A stretch of DNA of 64,000 nt from positions 1 to 64,000 of the forward strand of contig JALHMY010000039.1 in NCBI GenBank assembly GCA_022843805.1, in the 5' to 3' direction. The notes under the pieces are model-generated. The model ran no database searches. It had not been told where the DNA came from and saw only the letters and a list, made by a program, of their open reading frames with translations. This document shows, one piece after another, positions 16,689 to 27,492 of the stretch (the first letter of the stretch is position 1; every line of letters starts with the position of its first letter). A program made the position numbers and the translations under genes. The DNA comes from Fuerstiella sp. GTDB taxonomy: Bacteria > Planctomycetota > Planctomycetia > Planctomycetales > Planctomycetaceae.

Positions 16689-18950
16689 ATGAATTCGACT
16701 TTTCTAAGTGCCAGCATGAAGAACGCTAAACTCAGCAGTAAATTCCTGTTTCTGACAATCATATTGCTGGCAGTCTCAGTATTCATAGCCTGGGTGGGAA
16801 TCAGCCGCCTTCGCACCCTGAATGCCAAAGTTGAACAACTAGGCAGTCGGACCATGCAAAACGCAGTGACTGCCGGCACCATTCGGACCAGGCTGCTCCT
16901 GGCAATTCGATCGCAGAAGAACTCCATCCTCGCCACAACGACTGCGGATTCGATCAGGGAAGCGGAATTATCCCGGAAGCACTTTTCGGACATCAACAGG
17001 GAAACTCGGCTATTGTCAACATTGGCCAGCGGAGCCGAAAAGGCTTTGTTTGACGAGTTTGAAGTGGCACTGGAGGAGTTCCGTAAAATGAATGAGAGCT
17101 GCCTGGAGATGTCGGTGCTGAATACCAACATCGCGGCAAAGGCAGAACTCTATGGCAGAGCTGCAGATGCGTTGTCACGAATACTTAGTACGTTGAAGAC
17201 CTCTGCACTGACGATAAAGAGCAAGGCTCCGGCTGACAGTGGTCGTGACGAGACGCTGGAATCTATTCGCGAATTCACCGACCTGACGCACGAAATCTTC
17301 CGTATTGCTGCTCAGCACATCGATACTTCAGCAGGCGAAAGTCGCTTCACGGAAATCGACCAGCGCCTTCGTGAAATGCTTGAGATGTTGCCCAGAAACT
17401 CCGAGCGGGTGCAGGAAAGTATCCAGACGGCTGGCATTCCTGCCAATGATCTGTCAGCCGCCGCAACGGCGTTACGTTCCAGCATCGCTGAGATCCTGCG
17501 ACTGTCAACGATCGACTCGAACAACAAATCTGTTGAGATGAGTCTGGCAGGCAGACAGAAGACCGATGCTGCGATAGCCTCAATTGATGAACTTGTCGGT
17601 CTGCTGACTGCTGCCGCCGAACGTGATGTTGCCGAGAGCGGCAACATCTACAGTCAGGGACTGATGTTTATCGTGGCTACCTGTGTGGCCGGCCTGTTAC
17701 TGGGATTCTGGGCGTCATTTTCAATTTCCAAATCGATTACCCAGCCAATCACTATGGTGCGTGACGTAACTCGGGATATGGCAACCGGCGACCTTGAATC
17801 ACGCATTCAGCTGTCCCAGCAGGATGAAGTGGGAGAACTGGCATGCGCAACGGACGCACTCGCAGATGCTCTGACAGCGATTATTGTTGAAATACAAAAG
17901 ACGTCCGTCGTACTTGCGGAGTCATCATCAAATCTGGGGGAGATTTCCGGCGGGCTTGCCGGGCAGAGCGAGGAAACATCACTTCGGTCCAGCAGTGTGG
18001 CCGCCGCAGCCGAAGAACTATCGACAAATATCAACACGATGAGTGCTGCGGCCGAACAGATGAGCATGAATTTCTCGTCGATTTCATCCGCCACTGAAGA
18101 ACTGAGTGTGAGCGTGGGAGCAATTTCTTCCGCCGCTGAACAAACGTCTTCAAACGTGACCAATGTGTCGGGTGCCGTGCAGAGCATTTCCAGCTCGTTC
18201 GGAGATGTACTGAGAGATGTGAAAGAGGGAGCCCGAATCGCGGGTGACGCTTCTCAGATGGCCGATACCGCCGGACGAACAATGCGGGATCTGGACCAGT
18301 CGAGCTCAGAAATCAGTAAGTTCACCGAAACCATCAAAATGATTGCTCTGCAGACCAATCTGCTGGCCCTGAATGCCACCATTGAGGCGACATCCGCGGG
18401 TGAGGCGGGAAAAGGGTTTGCGGTGGTGGCACATGAAATCAAAGAACTGGCAAACCAGAGTGCGAAGGCTGCCGAAGACATCGCAAGAAAGATTGAAGGC
18501 GTTCAAAGCGGAACTCGACAGGCTGTTGGTGTGATTCGGGAAATCGCAGATGTCATCAGGAACATCAATCAGTCGGCCGACAGAATATCGATGTCTGTCG
18601 AAAACCAGAATGTTTCAGCGCAAACGATTTCCCGAAACATTGCCGAGGCAAACCAGGGAGTTGGTCATATTGCCCGGTCAATTTCAGAAGTGGCATCGAC
18701 CGCCAATCTGATGGCCCGGAACATTGCGGAGGCATCACGAGGAGCGGTCGATGTGTCGCGAAATGTGGGCGAAGCTGCTCGCGCTTCAAGCGGAATTTCT
18801 CAGAGCATCTCCCGAGTCAGCGCTGCGGCGAAGGAGACAAACTCTTCTGCGGCTGGCGTCACTGAAGCAGCAAAGCAACTGGATCAGATCGCTGCGGAGT
18901 TGCGAAATCTGATTTCAAAGTTCAAGATCTCGCGTAATGGAAACGCCTGA
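16689..18950 (+). CDS. methyl-accepting chemotaxis protein
   Basis: 753 residues. TM1 at about 18-38, a periplasmic helical bundle of about 280 residues with no recognised ligand-binding family, TM2 at about 322-345 ([19 protein letters not shown]), HAMP at about 347-398, then a long cytoplasmic coiled coil. The kinase-control hairpin tip is near 553 ([16 protein letters not shown], then [17 protein letters not shown]), matching the family consensus. The C-terminus ends [12 protein letters not shown], without an NWETF-type CheR tether. Alternating Ala/Ser/Glu repeats ([20 protein letters not shown]) provide methylation-type Glu pairs. It lies 156 bp after cheW and overlaps cheB by 14 bp, so this receptor is the dedicated input of the locus. 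Confidence 0.93.
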   Translation: MNSTFLSASMKNAKLSSKFLFLTIILLAVSVFIAWVGISRLRTLNAKVEQLGSRTMQNAVTAGTIRTRLLLAIRSQKNSILATTTADSIREAELSRKHFSDINRETRLLSTLASGAEKALFDEFEVALEEFRKMNESCLEMSVLNTNIAAKAELYGRAADALSRILSTLKTSALTIKSKAPADSGRDETLESIREFTDLTHEIFRIAAQHIDTSAGESRFTEIDQRLREMLEMLPRNSERVQESIQTAGIPANDLSAAATALRSSIAEILRLSTIDSNNKSVEMSLAGRQKTDAAIASIDELVGLLTAAAERDVAESGNIYSQGLMFIVATCVAGLLLGFWASFSISKSITQPITMVRDVTRDMATGDLESRIQLSQQDEVGELACATDALADALTAIIVEIQKTSVVLAESSSNLGEISGGLAGQSEETSLRSSSVAAAAEELSTNINTMSAAAEQMSMNFSSISSATEELSVSVGAISSAAEQTSSNVTNVSGAVQSISSSFGDVLRDVKEGARIAGDASQMADTAGRTMRDLDQSSSEISKFTETIKMIALQTNLLALNATIEATSAGEAGKGFAVVAHEIKELANQSAKAAEDIARKIEGVQSGTRQAVGVIREIADVIRNINQSADRISMSVENQNVSAQTISRNIAEANQGVGHIARSISEVASTANLMARNIAEASRGAVDVSRNVGEAARASSGISQSISRVSAAAKETNSSAAGVTEAAKQLDQIAAELRNLISKFKISRNGNA

Positions 18951-20055
18951 ACCAATTCGAATTCTGATTGTGGATGATTCCCGGATCTTTCGCAGCGTGC
19001 TGCAGTCAGTTCTGGAAGAAATCCCTGATGTTCGCGTCGTTGGATCCGTTTTCAGCGGCGAAAAGGCAATCGAATTTATTGATAAAACTCCCCCCGATCT
19101 GGTGACGCTTGACGTCGAAATGCCAGGGCTGGGGGGGCTTGGTACACTGCGGGAAATTGTGCAGCGCAACCAGACTCGCCGCCTGACGCCCCCTGTTGAC
19201 ACGATTCTGGTCAGTGCGCTAACGAAAACGGGATCCCGGGTCACGGTCGAAGGCCTGCAGCTGGGAGCCCTGGACTTTGTCTGCAAACCGTCTGAGTCGA
19301 CAGAACACGCGAATCGGGAAGCGTTGCGGCTGGCGATCGAACAAAAGCTGGGGGCCGTGAGACAACGGCGATTTGCGTTGCGAAGAAAAGCGGCAAGCGG
19401 GAATTCGGACTCCGCGCGCGTCGCCTCTGTTACACGGTTTCCGGCAGAAGCCAGCGGACAACGAACCAGCAAATATCGGGCGATCGCCATCGGCGCTTCC
19501 ACAGGCGGTCCAGAAGCGCTCAGTCAGTTATTGCCGTCGCTGACCCGGCAATCAATGGTGCCTGTGTTTATTGTGCAGCACATTCTGCAGGGACTAAGCG
19601 GTTACCTGGCCGACAGCCTTTCGGCCAAATGTGGTCGGGCCGTCATGGAAGCCAGAGATGATCTTGAGATAACGCCCGGGGGAATCTATCTGGCCGTGAG
19701 TGGTAAGCATATGCTGGTCCGCAGTCATGGCGGAAATTTGAAGATTGGAGTTTCGTCTGCTCCTCCGGAGAATGGCTTTCGACCGTCAATTGATGTATTC
19801 CTGAAATCTGCGTCAGCCGCCTATGGCCAGCGGCTGGTCGCCGTCATTCTCACCGGGATGGGCAATGATGGGTCAGACGGTATTCGATCCGTGCAGCGTG
19901 CAGGTGGCTACGTGATTGCTCAGGATGAATCCAGCAGTGTCGTGTGGGGTATGCCGCGAGCAGCGGCCGAAACGGGGGCAGTTCACGAAGTGCTGCCACT
20001 CAACCGAATGGCTGACTGCCTGGCAGGACTTGTGTCCACCGGAGCAAGTCGATGA
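18937..20055 (+). CDS. cheB: chemoreceptor methylesterase/glutamine deamidase
   Basis: 372 residues. Receiver domain 8-125 ([16 protein letters not shown], phosphoacceptor in [22 protein letters not shown] Lys), a basic linker, and a C-terminal CheB methylesterase domain from about 180. Its catalytic Ser lies in [10 protein letters not shown] (about 188), His in IVQHIL (about 214) and Asp in GMGNDGSDG (about 310). It removes methyl groups from receptor Glu residues and is activated by phosphorylation from CheA. The start overlaps the MCP stop by 14 bp and the stop overlaps cheR (ATGA), so adaptation enzymes are co-translated with their receptor. Confidence 0.95.
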   Translation: METPEPIRILIVDDSRIFRSVLQSVLEEIPDVRVVGSVFSGEKAIEFIDKTPPDLVTLDVEMPGLGGLGTLREIVQRNQTRRLTPPVDTILVSALTKTGSRVTVEGLQLGALDFVCKPSESTEHANREALRLAIEQKLGAVRQRRFALRRKAASGNSDSARVASVTRFPAEASGQRTSKYRAIAIGASTGGPEALSQLLPSLTRQSMVPVFIVQHILQGLSGYLADSLSAKCGRAVMEARDDLEITPGGIYLAVSGKHMLVRSHGGNLKIGVSSAPPENGFRPSIDVFLKSASAAYGQRLVAVILTGMGNDGSDGIRSVQRAGGYVIAQDESSSVVWGMPRAAAETGAVHEVLPLNRMADCLAGLVSTGASR

Positions 20056-20915
20056 ACCTGACTCAGCACGAGTTCGATGTCATCCGACAGTTCGTTCATT
20101 TGCAGAGCGGACTGGCTCTGGCTGCAGACAAGCAATATTTGATTCTCACACGCCTGAAACCGGTGGCCGAACGACACGGACTGCGATCGTTTGCGGAAAT
20201 CATCAACCGCCTGCAGGACCGCCAGAATGTCGCTTTTCGCGATGAAGTTGTTGAAGCACTGCTCACGAATGAAACATCATTCAATCGCGATGTTCACCCG
20301 TTTGATGAACTGCGGCGTGTGATCCTTCCTCAAATGGTCGAACTTCTGAAAGAACGCAAACTGCGATCAGGACTTCCATTCCCGCGAATTCGGATCTGGT
20401 CAGTGGCGGCTTCGACCGGTCAGGAACCATACAGCATCGCGATGGCGATTCTCGACTTCCTGCAACTCAATTCCCATACCGGGCTGACGGCCGAGCACTT
20501 CTGGATCCTTGCGAGCGACATCTCCGAGAAGTCTCTGCAGATTGCCCGCACTGGCGTGTACTGGGATCGTGAAATCGAGCGAGGTGTTACTCCGGATCAA
20601 AAACTCAGATACTTTGCGCAGCATGGACAACAGTGGATTGTTACTCCCGCAGTGCGGAAGCTGGTTGAATTCCGGCGGGTGAATGTGTTGCAGAATATCG
20701 CCGACCTGAGCGGCTTTGATCTGGTCTTTTGTCGCAATCTGCTCATCTATTTTGATGAACCTGCTCGCATCCTGGTTTGCAGGAAACTGGCTGACAGCAT
20801 GAACCCCGACGGAATACTGCTTCTCGGTTCGTCTGAAGGATTGCCAGCAAATCTGGAGTCGACGTTTCGTCAGAAACTCTATGGGCGAACGGTAGGGTTT
20901 GTGAAGGTGCGATGA
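20052..20915 (+). CDS. cheR: chemoreceptor methyltransferase
   Basis: 287 residues. An N-terminal helical CheR_N domain (1-75, LTQHEFDVIRQFVHLQSGLA) precedes a SAM-dependent methyltransferase domain. Motif I is IWSVAASTGQEPYSIAM (usual WSAGCSSGEEPYS, here with G-Q for G-E), then ILASDISEKSLQIAR and VFCRNLLIYFD, the CheR signature. It methylates receptor glutamates using SAM. No C-terminal TPR extension is present, in line with the lack of a tether pentapeptide on the receptor. It is the last gene of the operon (ATGA overlap with cheB). No cheD, cheY or flagellar gene follows. Confidence 0.95.
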   Translation: MNLTQHEFDVIRQFVHLQSGLALAADKQYLILTRLKPVAERHGLRSFAEIINRLQDRQNVAFRDEVVEALLTNETSFNRDVHPFDELRRVILPQMVELLKERKLRSGLPFPRIRIWSVAASTGQEPYSIAMAILDFLQLNSHTGLTAEHFWILASDISEKSLQIARTGVYWDREIERGVTPDQKLRYFAQHGQQWIVTPAVRKLVEFRRVNVLQNIADLSGFDLVFCRNLLIYFDEPARILVCRKLADSMNPDGILLLGSSEGLPANLESTFRQKLYGRTVGFVKVR

Positions 20916-21057
20916 AAACAGGATGAGGCGACCGGACTGGGAAATTCGCCGAATTTCAGTGATGCCTGACAACCGCTTTCCTTGAATCCATTGCAGGTGC
21001 CTGTCAGGCTACGCCGTTGATGAATATTCTGCCAGCCTGCTGTTGTGGAGTGTCCTG

Positions 21058-22803
21058 ATGAAATGCCGTTCCCTGTGTGCCTGCCTTACTGTCCTGATCG
21101 CCTGCGTTCTTTGCGACATCTCGTCAGCGGCAGCTCTGCAGGATACCTGGCCGATTCCACCTGAAGCCAGTGAAGTGGCCGATGTGCCAAAGGGCAAAGT
21201 GTCCGGACCGTTTGAGTTTCGAAGTCAGCTGTTTCCGGGAACCGTGCGAAAGTACTGGGTCTATATTCCTGCCCAATATGATCCTGCAAAGCCGCCTGCA
21301 CTGATGATCGTTCAGGATGGGCTGGGAATGGCGAATGGCTGGAAGCTTCCCACGATCCTCGACAACATGATTCATGCCGGTCAGATCCCTGTCCAGCTGG
21401 GTATCTTTGTTGACCATGGTCAGGTGCCGGCTCCAAACGACCAGTCACAGCCTCGATTCAATCGCAGCTTTGAATACGATGGACTGGGCGATCTTTATGC
21501 CCGGTTCCTGATTGAAGAGCTGTTGCCCGAGGTGGCCGGTAAATGGAAATTCAGTGAAAACCCGGATGACCGCTGTATTGCCGGCGCAAGTTCGGGCGGC
21601 ATTTGCGCGTTCAATGCTGCATGGGAACGCCCTGATGCGTTTCGAAGAGTGCTCTGCACGATCGGCACCTTTGTGTCGCTCCGTGGCGGAGATCAGTTCC
21701 CGGCACTTGTTCGAAAGGTGGAACCAAAACCTCTTCGCGTGTTTTTGCAGGATGGCAGCAATGACCTCGATATCTACGCAGGCAGCTGGTGGCATGCCAA
21801 TCAAAGCATGCTGTCGGCCCTGCAGTATGCCGGTTACGACGTTCATCATATCTGGGGCGACGGCGGTCATAATGCGAAACACGGTGCTGCTGTCCTGCCG
21901 GATGCTCTGCGCTGGCTGTGGCGGGACTATCCTGCACCCCTGAAGACCGGTAAGGCGAAGGAACGCCGTGTCGATCTGATGATTGATGGCGAAGACTGGC
22001 AGCTTGTCAGTACCGGACACAGCTTTACGGAAGGCCCTGCGGTGAACAGTGATGGAGAAGTCTTCTTCACCGATATTCCAAAGAATCTGATCCACAAAAT
22101 CAGTGCCGATGGTAAAGTCTCGGTCTTTGCCGAAGATACTGCAGGAACGAACGGTCTGATGTTTGGTCCGGACGGAAAGTTGTATGGCTGCCGCACCAAT
22201 GATGCTCAGATTGTTCGGTATTCACCTGACGGTAAGTCTATGGAGGTCTTTGTCGAAGGCATTAAAGCCAATGACCTCGTTGTTCTGGCTGACGGAAGCG
22301 GGTACTGCACAGAACCTGTCACAAAGAATGTCTGGCATTTTAGCGCCACTGGCGAAAAGTCCAAAGTCGATTCGGGTATTGAGTTCCCCAACGGAGTGAT
22401 CACCTCACCCGATCAGACGCTGCTGAATGTCTCAGATACAAGAGGCAGATTCGTCTATTCGTTCCACATCGAACCGGACGGAAAGCTTTCTTCTAAGCAA
22501 AAATACGGCTGGTTACATGTGACCGATGATCTTCAGTCCGGAGCAGATGGCATGGCAGTAGATACTGCCGGAAGGATTTACGTCACAACGGCGATGGGAG
22601 TGCAGGTGCTCGACCAGCTGGGACGAGTCAACTTTATCTTTGGAAAACCCAAAGCGGCATGGCATTCCAACGTCGTTTTCGCAGGAGTCGATCGTGACAT
22701 TCTTGTGCTGACATGCGGGGACAGCGTTTACCGCCGAAAGATTCGGGCAACCGGCGTTGATCCATGGAAATCGCCTGTTGCTCCGCCAAAGCCTGGTCTG
22801 TAG
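21058..22803 (+). CDS. secreted esterase-gluconolactonase fusion
   Basis: 581 residues from ATG 21058, with a signal peptide (MKCRSLCACLTVLIACVLCD, cleavage near ISSAAA). Residues about 50-300 are an alpha/beta-hydrolase of the esterase D type (PALMIVQDGLGMANGWK, nucleophile Ser in GASSGGICAFN, HIWGDGGHNAKHG carrying the catalytic His). Residues about 315-575 form an SMP-30/gluconolactonase-like beta propeller (FTEGPAVNSDGEVFFTD, NGLMFGPDGKLYG, FPNGVITSPDQTLL). The two activities fused in one exported protein suggest deacylation of a sugar ester or uptake substrate followed by lactone hydrolysis; the substrate is unknown. This fusion is seen in planctomycete genomes. It is a stand-alone gene. 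Confidence 0.85.
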   Translation: MKCRSLCACLTVLIACVLCDISSAAALQDTWPIPPEASEVADVPKGKVSGPFEFRSQLFPGTVRKYWVYIPAQYDPAKPPALMIVQDGLGMANGWKLPTILDNMIHAGQIPVQLGIFVDHGQVPAPNDQSQPRFNRSFEYDGLGDLYARFLIEELLPEVAGKWKFSENPDDRCIAGASSGGICAFNAAWERPDAFRRVLCTIGTFVSLRGGDQFPALVRKVEPKPLRVFLQDGSNDLDIYAGSWWHANQSMLSALQYAGYDVHHIWGDGGHNAKHGAAVLPDALRWLWRDYPAPLKTGKAKERRVDLMIDGEDWQLVSTGHSFTEGPAVNSDGEVFFTDIPKNLIHKISADGKVSVFAEDTAGTNGLMFGPDGKLYGCRTNDAQIVRYSPDGKSMEVFVEGIKANDLVVLADGSGYCTEPVTKNVWHFSATGEKSKVDSGIEFPNGVITSPDQTLLNVSDTRGRFVYSFHIEPDGKLSSKQKYGWLHVTDDLQSGADGMAVDTAGRIYVTTAMGVQVLDQLGRVNFIFGKPKAAWHSNVVFAGVDRDILVLTCGDSVYRRKIRATGVDPWKSPVAPPKPGL

Positions 22804-22834
22804 GCTGCTGTCGAGCTGCTTTATTGCCAGCGGG

Positions 22835-24361
22835 TTATGATGGCTGCCGAAACTGCAGCAGAATGCGATCTGCAGCGTCACGGCCGCTGGCAATGCTGTC
22901 GGGAATTCCCACGCCGTGATAAGCACTTCCGGCAAGGTACAAACCTTTCAGGGCATCACATTGCTGTTCGATTGTCTGCACTCGGGCGTTATGCCCCACG
23001 TGGTATTGGGGCATCGCGTTGTTATACCGAACGACGCTGGAAAAGACCGGAGTGCCTGACATGCCCAGAATGGACTTCAGTTCATCGCTGACCATACGGA
23101 GAATGGTATCGTCATCGTGGTTCAGCAGCTCGGGCTGCATGGCACCGCCCACAAATGTACGAAGCAGTACATGGCCATCCGGAGCACGACCGGGGAATTT
23201 TCTGCTGGAAAATGACACTGCGAGAATCTTTCGATCTTCGAGATCCGGGATAACCAGACCGAAGGCATCGAGAGGGTGCTGAAAATCGCTGAGTCGATGT
23301 CCGCTGACAACAATCGCACTGGATGCATACTCGATCGCCCGCAGCGAAGTACAAAGGCTCTGGCAGTCCTTATCGACCAGCAGATTTGCGGCAGCATGTG
23401 TCGGCAGCGTGATGACGACCGCGTCGAAATGCCGGGGTGCCGATTCTCCCTGCAATTGCACGTTCCAGCCTTCTGATGTGAGCAGCGCGGACGAAGCCGC
23501 GTCAGATGACTGGCCCGAAACACGGGTTAATGATTCAATTTTCTGATTCAGTTTCCAGGTGACGCGACCGGTCTCCGAGCACGCCTGTGCTACGGCATCC
23601 ATCATCTGGCTGAGACCTTCCCGAGCGGTGAGGAAGAGTGCGTAGCGAGCACCGCTGCCTGAATTCTGTCCGCCGGCAGGATGTTTCTTCTGTCGAAGTG
23701 TCGCCCGAATCACGCTGCCGTGTTGCCGTTCCATTTCGGGAAACCGTGGCAGGGTCGCCTCAAGGCTCAGCTTTTCCGGATCCGATGTGTAGATGCCGCC
23801 AACCAGTGGCTGTACCAGCCGTTCCAGAGCCTCCTGTCCGAAGCGTCTGCGGACGAAGCTGGCGAGGGATTCGTCATCTTCTGACTTTTTAGCCCGCACA
23901 AAGGCCTCGGCCAGCAGTCGCAGCTTTCCGGGCAGCGAAAGCACAGGAGTTGTCAGGATGGCCCACGGGCTGCCGGGTGCCATCAGCATAAAGCCTTCCG
24001 GGACAGGTCGGGGCTTCCCGTTTCGCAATACCAGTGACCGCCGCCAGCTTTCATCGGTGGGAATCAAATGGTCCAGAAAACCGATTTCGCGGCACAGGTC
24101 GATGGCACCCGGTTTATTGGTAATAAACGAGTCGGGTCCCATTTCCACGAGGAATCCATCTCGTTTTACCGTGCGAACTATGCCGCCGATTCGGTCAGAT
24201 GCTTCAAAAACGGTAATGGAAATGCCGAGCCCGGAATCACTGTTGAGCTTCTGCGAGGCCAGACGATGAGCGGTTGCAAGTCCGGTGATCCCAGCACCAA
24301 TAACGGCAACATTGATGGATTTTGTCGCGGTTGTCTGCAATTCAGCGGGCACCCAGTTCAT
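22835..24361 (-). CDS. hemG: protoporphyrinogen oxidase (FAD, HemY type)
   Basis: 508 residues. The FAD-binding dinucleotide fold is at the N-terminus ([17 protein letters not shown], then [24 protein letters not shown]). A central membrane/substrate region includes [19 protein letters not shown] and MERQHGSV, and the C-terminal FAD motif is [20 protein letters not shown]. It oxidises protoporphyrinogen IX to protoporphyrin IX, the penultimate haem step, with oxygen as acceptor. The ATG at 24361 overlaps the hemE stop by 20 bp; an in-frame ATG at 24388 is an alternative. The gene is in one operon with hemE. The symbol hemY is also used for this FAD type. Confidence 0.92.
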   Translation of the reverse strand: MNWVPAELQTTATKSINVAVIGAGITGLATAHRLASQKLNSDSGLGISITVFEASDRIGGIVRTVKRDGFLVEMGPDSFITNKPGAIDLCREIGFLDHLIPTDESWRRSLVLRNGKPRPVPEGFMLMAPGSPWAILTTPVLSLPGKLRLLAEAFVRAKKSEDDESLASFVRRRFGQEALERLVQPLVGGIYTSDPEKLSLEATLPRFPEMERQHGSVIRATLRQKKHPAGGQNSGSGARYALFLTAREGLSQMMDAVAQACSETGRVTWKLNQKIESLTRVSGQSSDAASSALLTSEGWNVQLQGESAPRHFDAVVITLPTHAAANLLVDKDCQSLCTSLRAIEYASSAIVVSGHRLSDFQHPLDAFGLVIPDLEDRKILAVSFSSRKFPGRAPDGHVLLRTFVGGAMQPELLNHDDDTILRMVSDELKSILGMSGTPVFSSVVRYNNAMPQYHVGHNARVQTIEQQCDALKGLYLAGSAYHGVGIPDSIASGRDAADRILLQFRQPS

Positions 24362-25400
24362 GTACAATTTCCACCAGCGCTTTGACATGATTGGGATTCA
24401 TGTCGGGCATGACACCATGTCCAAGATTGAAAATATGACCGGGACGACGTTCAGCCGCGTTGAGGACATCTGCGGCCCGCTGTCTGAGCACAGGCAGATC
24501 GGCATAGAGAGAAACCGGATCCATGTTGCCCTGAACAGCCACATCGTATCCAAAGATCTTCCATGCATCCTGAAGATCAATCCTCCAGTCGAGCCCCATC
24601 ACGCTGCCTCCCGCTTCCTTTTGCAATGGAAGCAGAGCGGGGTTGCCCGTCAGAAAATTAATCACGGGTGCGTCTGTAATGACCGCTTCGATCAAACGTT
24701 TTGTGTACGGAAGCACATAACGACGGTAGTCCGATGGCGAAAGGCAGCCAGCCCAGCTGTCGAACATCTGAACTGCCTGGCAACCTGCCTGAATCTGGGC
24801 CTTCAGATAGAGACTTACCGTATCCACCAGACGTGTCATCAGCTCATGCCATGCTCCGGGATCGTTATACATCATCGACTTTGTGTGGATGTAATTCTTT
24901 GAGCCGCCGCCTTCGATACAGTAGGACGCCAGGGTAAACGGAGCACCCGCAAAGCCCAGCAGTGGAATATTTGCTGGCAGTGCCGAACGGATCATTCGGA
25001 CGGCCTGAAAAACGTAGTCGACAGACTCCATCGACTGCAGTGCCTGCAGCCGATCCACATCCTTTCCCTGTCGCAGGGGATTGTGAATGACGGGACCTTC
25101 GCCCTTGAGATATTCCAGATCAATGCCCATCGGCTCAAGAATTGGAAGCAGATCGGCGAACAGAATGGCGGCGTCCACTCCAAGAACCTGCTGAGCCGTC
25201 ACGGTGACTTCACAGGCGAGCTCCGGGGTTTTGCAGAGCTCCATGAATGTGACTTTGTTTCGTACGGCCATGTACTCCGGAAGATACCGGCCAGCCTGCC
25301 TCATAATCCAGAGCGGCGTCGTATCAACAGGCTCTCGCCGAACGGCCTTCATGAACCGGCTGTTGTGGAGTTCAGCGCTCAATGCCTGATGGGATGGCAC
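24342..25400 (-). CDS. hemE: uroporphyrinogen decarboxylase
   Basis: 352 residues from a GTG at 25400, preceded by AGGAAAG about 10 nt upstream. The frame is open to 25514, but homologues start close to [14 protein letters not shown], so the extension is rejected. Signature regions are [17 protein letters not shown] (catalytic Arg/coproporphyrinogen cleft), [30 protein letters not shown] and [13 protein letters not shown]. It decarboxylates uroporphyrinogen III to coproporphyrinogen III in the cytosol. The length is normal for the family. It is followed directly by the protoporphyrinogen oxidase gene with overlap, giving a two-gene haem operon. Confidence 0.95.
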   Translation of the reverse strand: MPSHQALSAELHNSRFMKAVRREPVDTTPLWIMRQAGRYLPEYMAVRNKVTFMELCKTPELACEVTVTAQQVLGVDAAILFADLLPILEPMGIDLEYLKGEGPVIHNPLRQGKDVDRLQALQSMESVDYVFQAVRMIRSALPANIPLLGFAGAPFTLASYCIEGGGSKNYIHTKSMMYNDPGAWHELMTRLVDTVSLYLKAQIQAGCQAVQMFDSWAGCLSPSDYRRYVLPYTKRLIEAVITDAPVINFLTGNPALLPLQKEAGGSVMGLDWRIDLQDAWKIFGYDVAVQGNMDPVSLYADLPVLRQRAADVLNAAERRPGHIFNLGHGVMPDMNPNHVKALVEIVHELGAR

Positions 25401-25581
25401 AAGAATTCTTTCCTGCAGGGATGCTGATTTCAAAGGATTACTAAAATGACGCAACAGATCTGCAATGCCCGGACTGCGGCAGTATAACGCGGCAGGCCGT
25501 CGAGAGAACAGCACAGAGCCGCGTCAGGAAAGCGAACTGCCGGTAGTCTCAGAAATTGCAAGTCTCAGAAATTACATTCGT

Positions 25582-26313
25582 TCAGGCATCCGCTGCAGGC
25601 AACGAAACTGCCTGCTTTTTCTGTTGTGCGTTCCATGCTTCAATCATCCGGTGCACCTTACGCAGGAACTCGGGGGAAAAATTTCCCAGGATAAACAGGC
25701 CGTCAGCCATTCCCAGGACCTTCGGTCGCACAGAGGCACGCATCATCAGAGCGGAAGCAATTCCCGAGACCACGGCAATGACGAGCAGCCCGGGAATGTT
25801 CTGCATTCCTGACAGAATCATCAGCACGGCCAGAACTGCCAGAATGATGGCCTGGTTGCGAAGATGAGTTCGAACGATTCGGGCACGACGGCTGGGGCTG
25901 ATACACCAGGAGACTGTGATGTTTTGCCGCAACACCCACGCACCCAGCGTGGTGAGAATGGACAGTCCCGTCAATGCAAAAACGAAAATCAGTCTCCCAT
26001 CACTCGGAAGGGTGCCCTGTGCGATTCTGGTTATTTGATGAAACCAGTGCGTAAGCTCGGAAATCAGCCCGGAACACCAGACCCCGACAACGAAATTGCG
26101 AGTAACAGCAATCCAGCGAGGGCTCCAGCGGAATCGCTGTTCGCTCCTCAGCAAACTGGTTGTTTCTCCTGAAAGAATACAAACATCCGGCAATCGAACG
26201 TATGACGCTGCTGCCACGTATGAATCACTGACAAGGAACTCGGTGTCTGACGGCAGAATGGGAAGGTCGTCGAATGACGTGGTCGGGGAATAGGGATTCT
26301 CTGGCATGACCAT
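25582..26313 (-). CDS. hypothetical membrane protein
   Basis: 243 residues that I do not recognise. ATG at 26313, with GGGAA 7 nt upstream; a second ATG at 26307 is possible. The first 70 residues are soluble. Four hydrophobic segments follow: around 75-90 (ITRNFVVGVWCSGLI), 108-130 (LIFVFALTGLSILTTLGAWVL), 152-166 (AIILAVLAVLMILSG) and 168-190 (IPGLLVIAVVSGIASALMM). A basic stretch (SPSRRARIVRTHLRNQ) separates the second and third. The C-terminus (FILGNFSPEFLRKVHRMIEA) is soluble and resembles small planctomycete membrane proteins of unknown function. It lies upstream of hemE on the same strand with a 181-bp gap, probably separately transcribed. Confidence 0.65.
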   Translation of the reverse strand: MVMPENPYSPTTSFDDLPILPSDTEFLVSDSYVAAASYVRLPDVCILSGETTSLLRSEQRFRWSPRWIAVTRNFVVGVWCSGLISELTHWFHQITRIAQGTLPSDGRLIFVFALTGLSILTTLGAWVLRQNITVSWCISPSRRARIVRTHLRNQAIILAVLAVLMILSGMQNIPGLLVIAVVSGIASALMMRASVRPKVLGMADGLFILGNFSPEFLRKVHRMIEAWNAQQKKQAVSLPAADA

Positions 26314-26430
26314 GCGAACATTCCCGATTTTGTGCTTTGCTTTTTCCTGCTCGAAACTGCCTCACAAGGTTGTCCGGATAATCGTTCAGATACCTGCCGC
26401 GCAGGACCTGTGGTATTGCAGAACCGCCAG

Positions 26431-27186
26431 CTACTGCGGAGGCCTCGGCGGCGATGGCGGCGTCGAGTCTCCTGCCGGTCCGGAACCAGGAGGGTAGTCC
26501 CAGAAACCTCCATCGGGCTGAGCCGGACCGGATGGTGCTGAACCGGGAGGAAACTGTGGGGGCGATGGATTTACCTGGGGCGTTTGTGGCGACGGGGATT
26601 GTGGCGGGGTTGGCAGTCCTCTCACCCGCTGCTGAAACTGCTGAAACGAATGAATGAGCGATTCCAGCAGTCTTTTGGCATTGGGCGATGCAAGGAAGAC
26701 TCGCTGAGAGACGGCAGATCGCGGAAAAAACGTCGTAATGAAGTCGAAGGAAAATTCCGTGGGAGTGTGGCCAATCATCACAGCGTTGGCATAACTTCCG
26801 GACATCACGTCTTCAGACAACTTTAGTTGCTCGTACAGGTCCTGAGCGGACTGACGAGGTGAGCCGGGTTCCGGCGGGGGAATCGCCGGCAGGGCTATGA
26901 CACCAAAGCGTTCTTCATATTTTTGCAGGTTATCCTGCAGTGCCTGAATAAACTGAGCAACAACCCCCGGGGGCAGAACCACTCGAGCCGCCACCTGTTG
27001 TGGCTGCTGCATTCTCAATAAAAAGTCGACGATGAATTCGTGCTGGCCCTGCAGGACCACGGCCCCCGTACTAAACGTACCTCGGGCAACGTGGGCCGGA
27101 ACCAGTGCGCCGATATGGCTGTGGCGAATTTCCTGACTGTGGGGCCCATCCTGCGGGCTACCTTCAGGGTGCGGTTGACTATTCAT
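26431..27186 (-). CDS. DUF3467-related protein with Pro-rich tail
   Basis: 251 residues from ATG 27186, preceded by AGGA 5 nt upstream; a longer frame to 27459 was rejected. Two segments resemble DUF3467: QHEFIVDFLLRMQQPQQVAA with VVLPPGVVAQFIQALQDNL, and ANAVMIGHTPTEFSFDFITT with PNAKRLLESLIHSFQQF, so the module seems duplicated in tandem. The last 60 residues are almost only Pro, Ser, Gly and Gln. DUF3467 is a small bacterial family without assigned function. The gene lies 306 bp after a shorter DUF3467 gene on the same strand, suggesting paralogues by local duplication. Confidence 0.65.
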   Translation of the reverse strand: MNSQPHPEGSPQDGPHSQEIRHSHIGALVPAHVARGTFSTGAVVLQGQHEFIVDFLLRMQQPQQVAARVVLPPGVVAQFIQALQDNLQKYEERFGVIALPAIPPPEPGSPRQSAQDLYEQLKLSEDVMSGSYANAVMIGHTPTEFSFDFITTFFPRSAVSQRVFLASPNAKRLLESLIHSFQQFQQRVRGLPTPPQSPSPQTPQVNPSPPQFPPGSAPSGPAQPDGGFWDYPPGSGPAGDSTPPSPPRPPQ

Positions 27187-27340
27187 TGATATCCTGCATT
27201 CAGCGAACGCAGCCCTCTGCCAGCACTCGGAACTCGCTGCGCCAAAAAGCCACTTATTCTTCGAACGAATAACTCGTTCCGGAAAACCCCTTGTCATAAA
27301 GATCTGACTGAAGTTTACCGGCTTGCGAATCCATGGCAAA

Positions 27341-27365
27341 CGGGCCGCAGAATTTCTGCGGCCCG
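27341..27365. repeat. GC-rich inverted repeat between DUF3467 genes
   Basis: CGGGCCGCAGAA and TTCTGCGGCCCG, 12-bp arms with a one-base centre. It lies in the 306-bp region 27187-27492, which otherwise shows no gene. It may end transcription of the upstream DUF3467 gene (minus strand), although only a weak T-tract follows. Confidence 0.5.
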
Positions 27366-27492
27366 TACATGTTTTCACTGCTTTACGACAGATAACCGGA
27401 ACAAAGCGTGGCGCCAGCAGATCGAACCCGCCCTGCGGCTTCAAACTGCTCGTCAACACATCCGGTCAGACGAAACGTTCAGTTTCGGCCAA

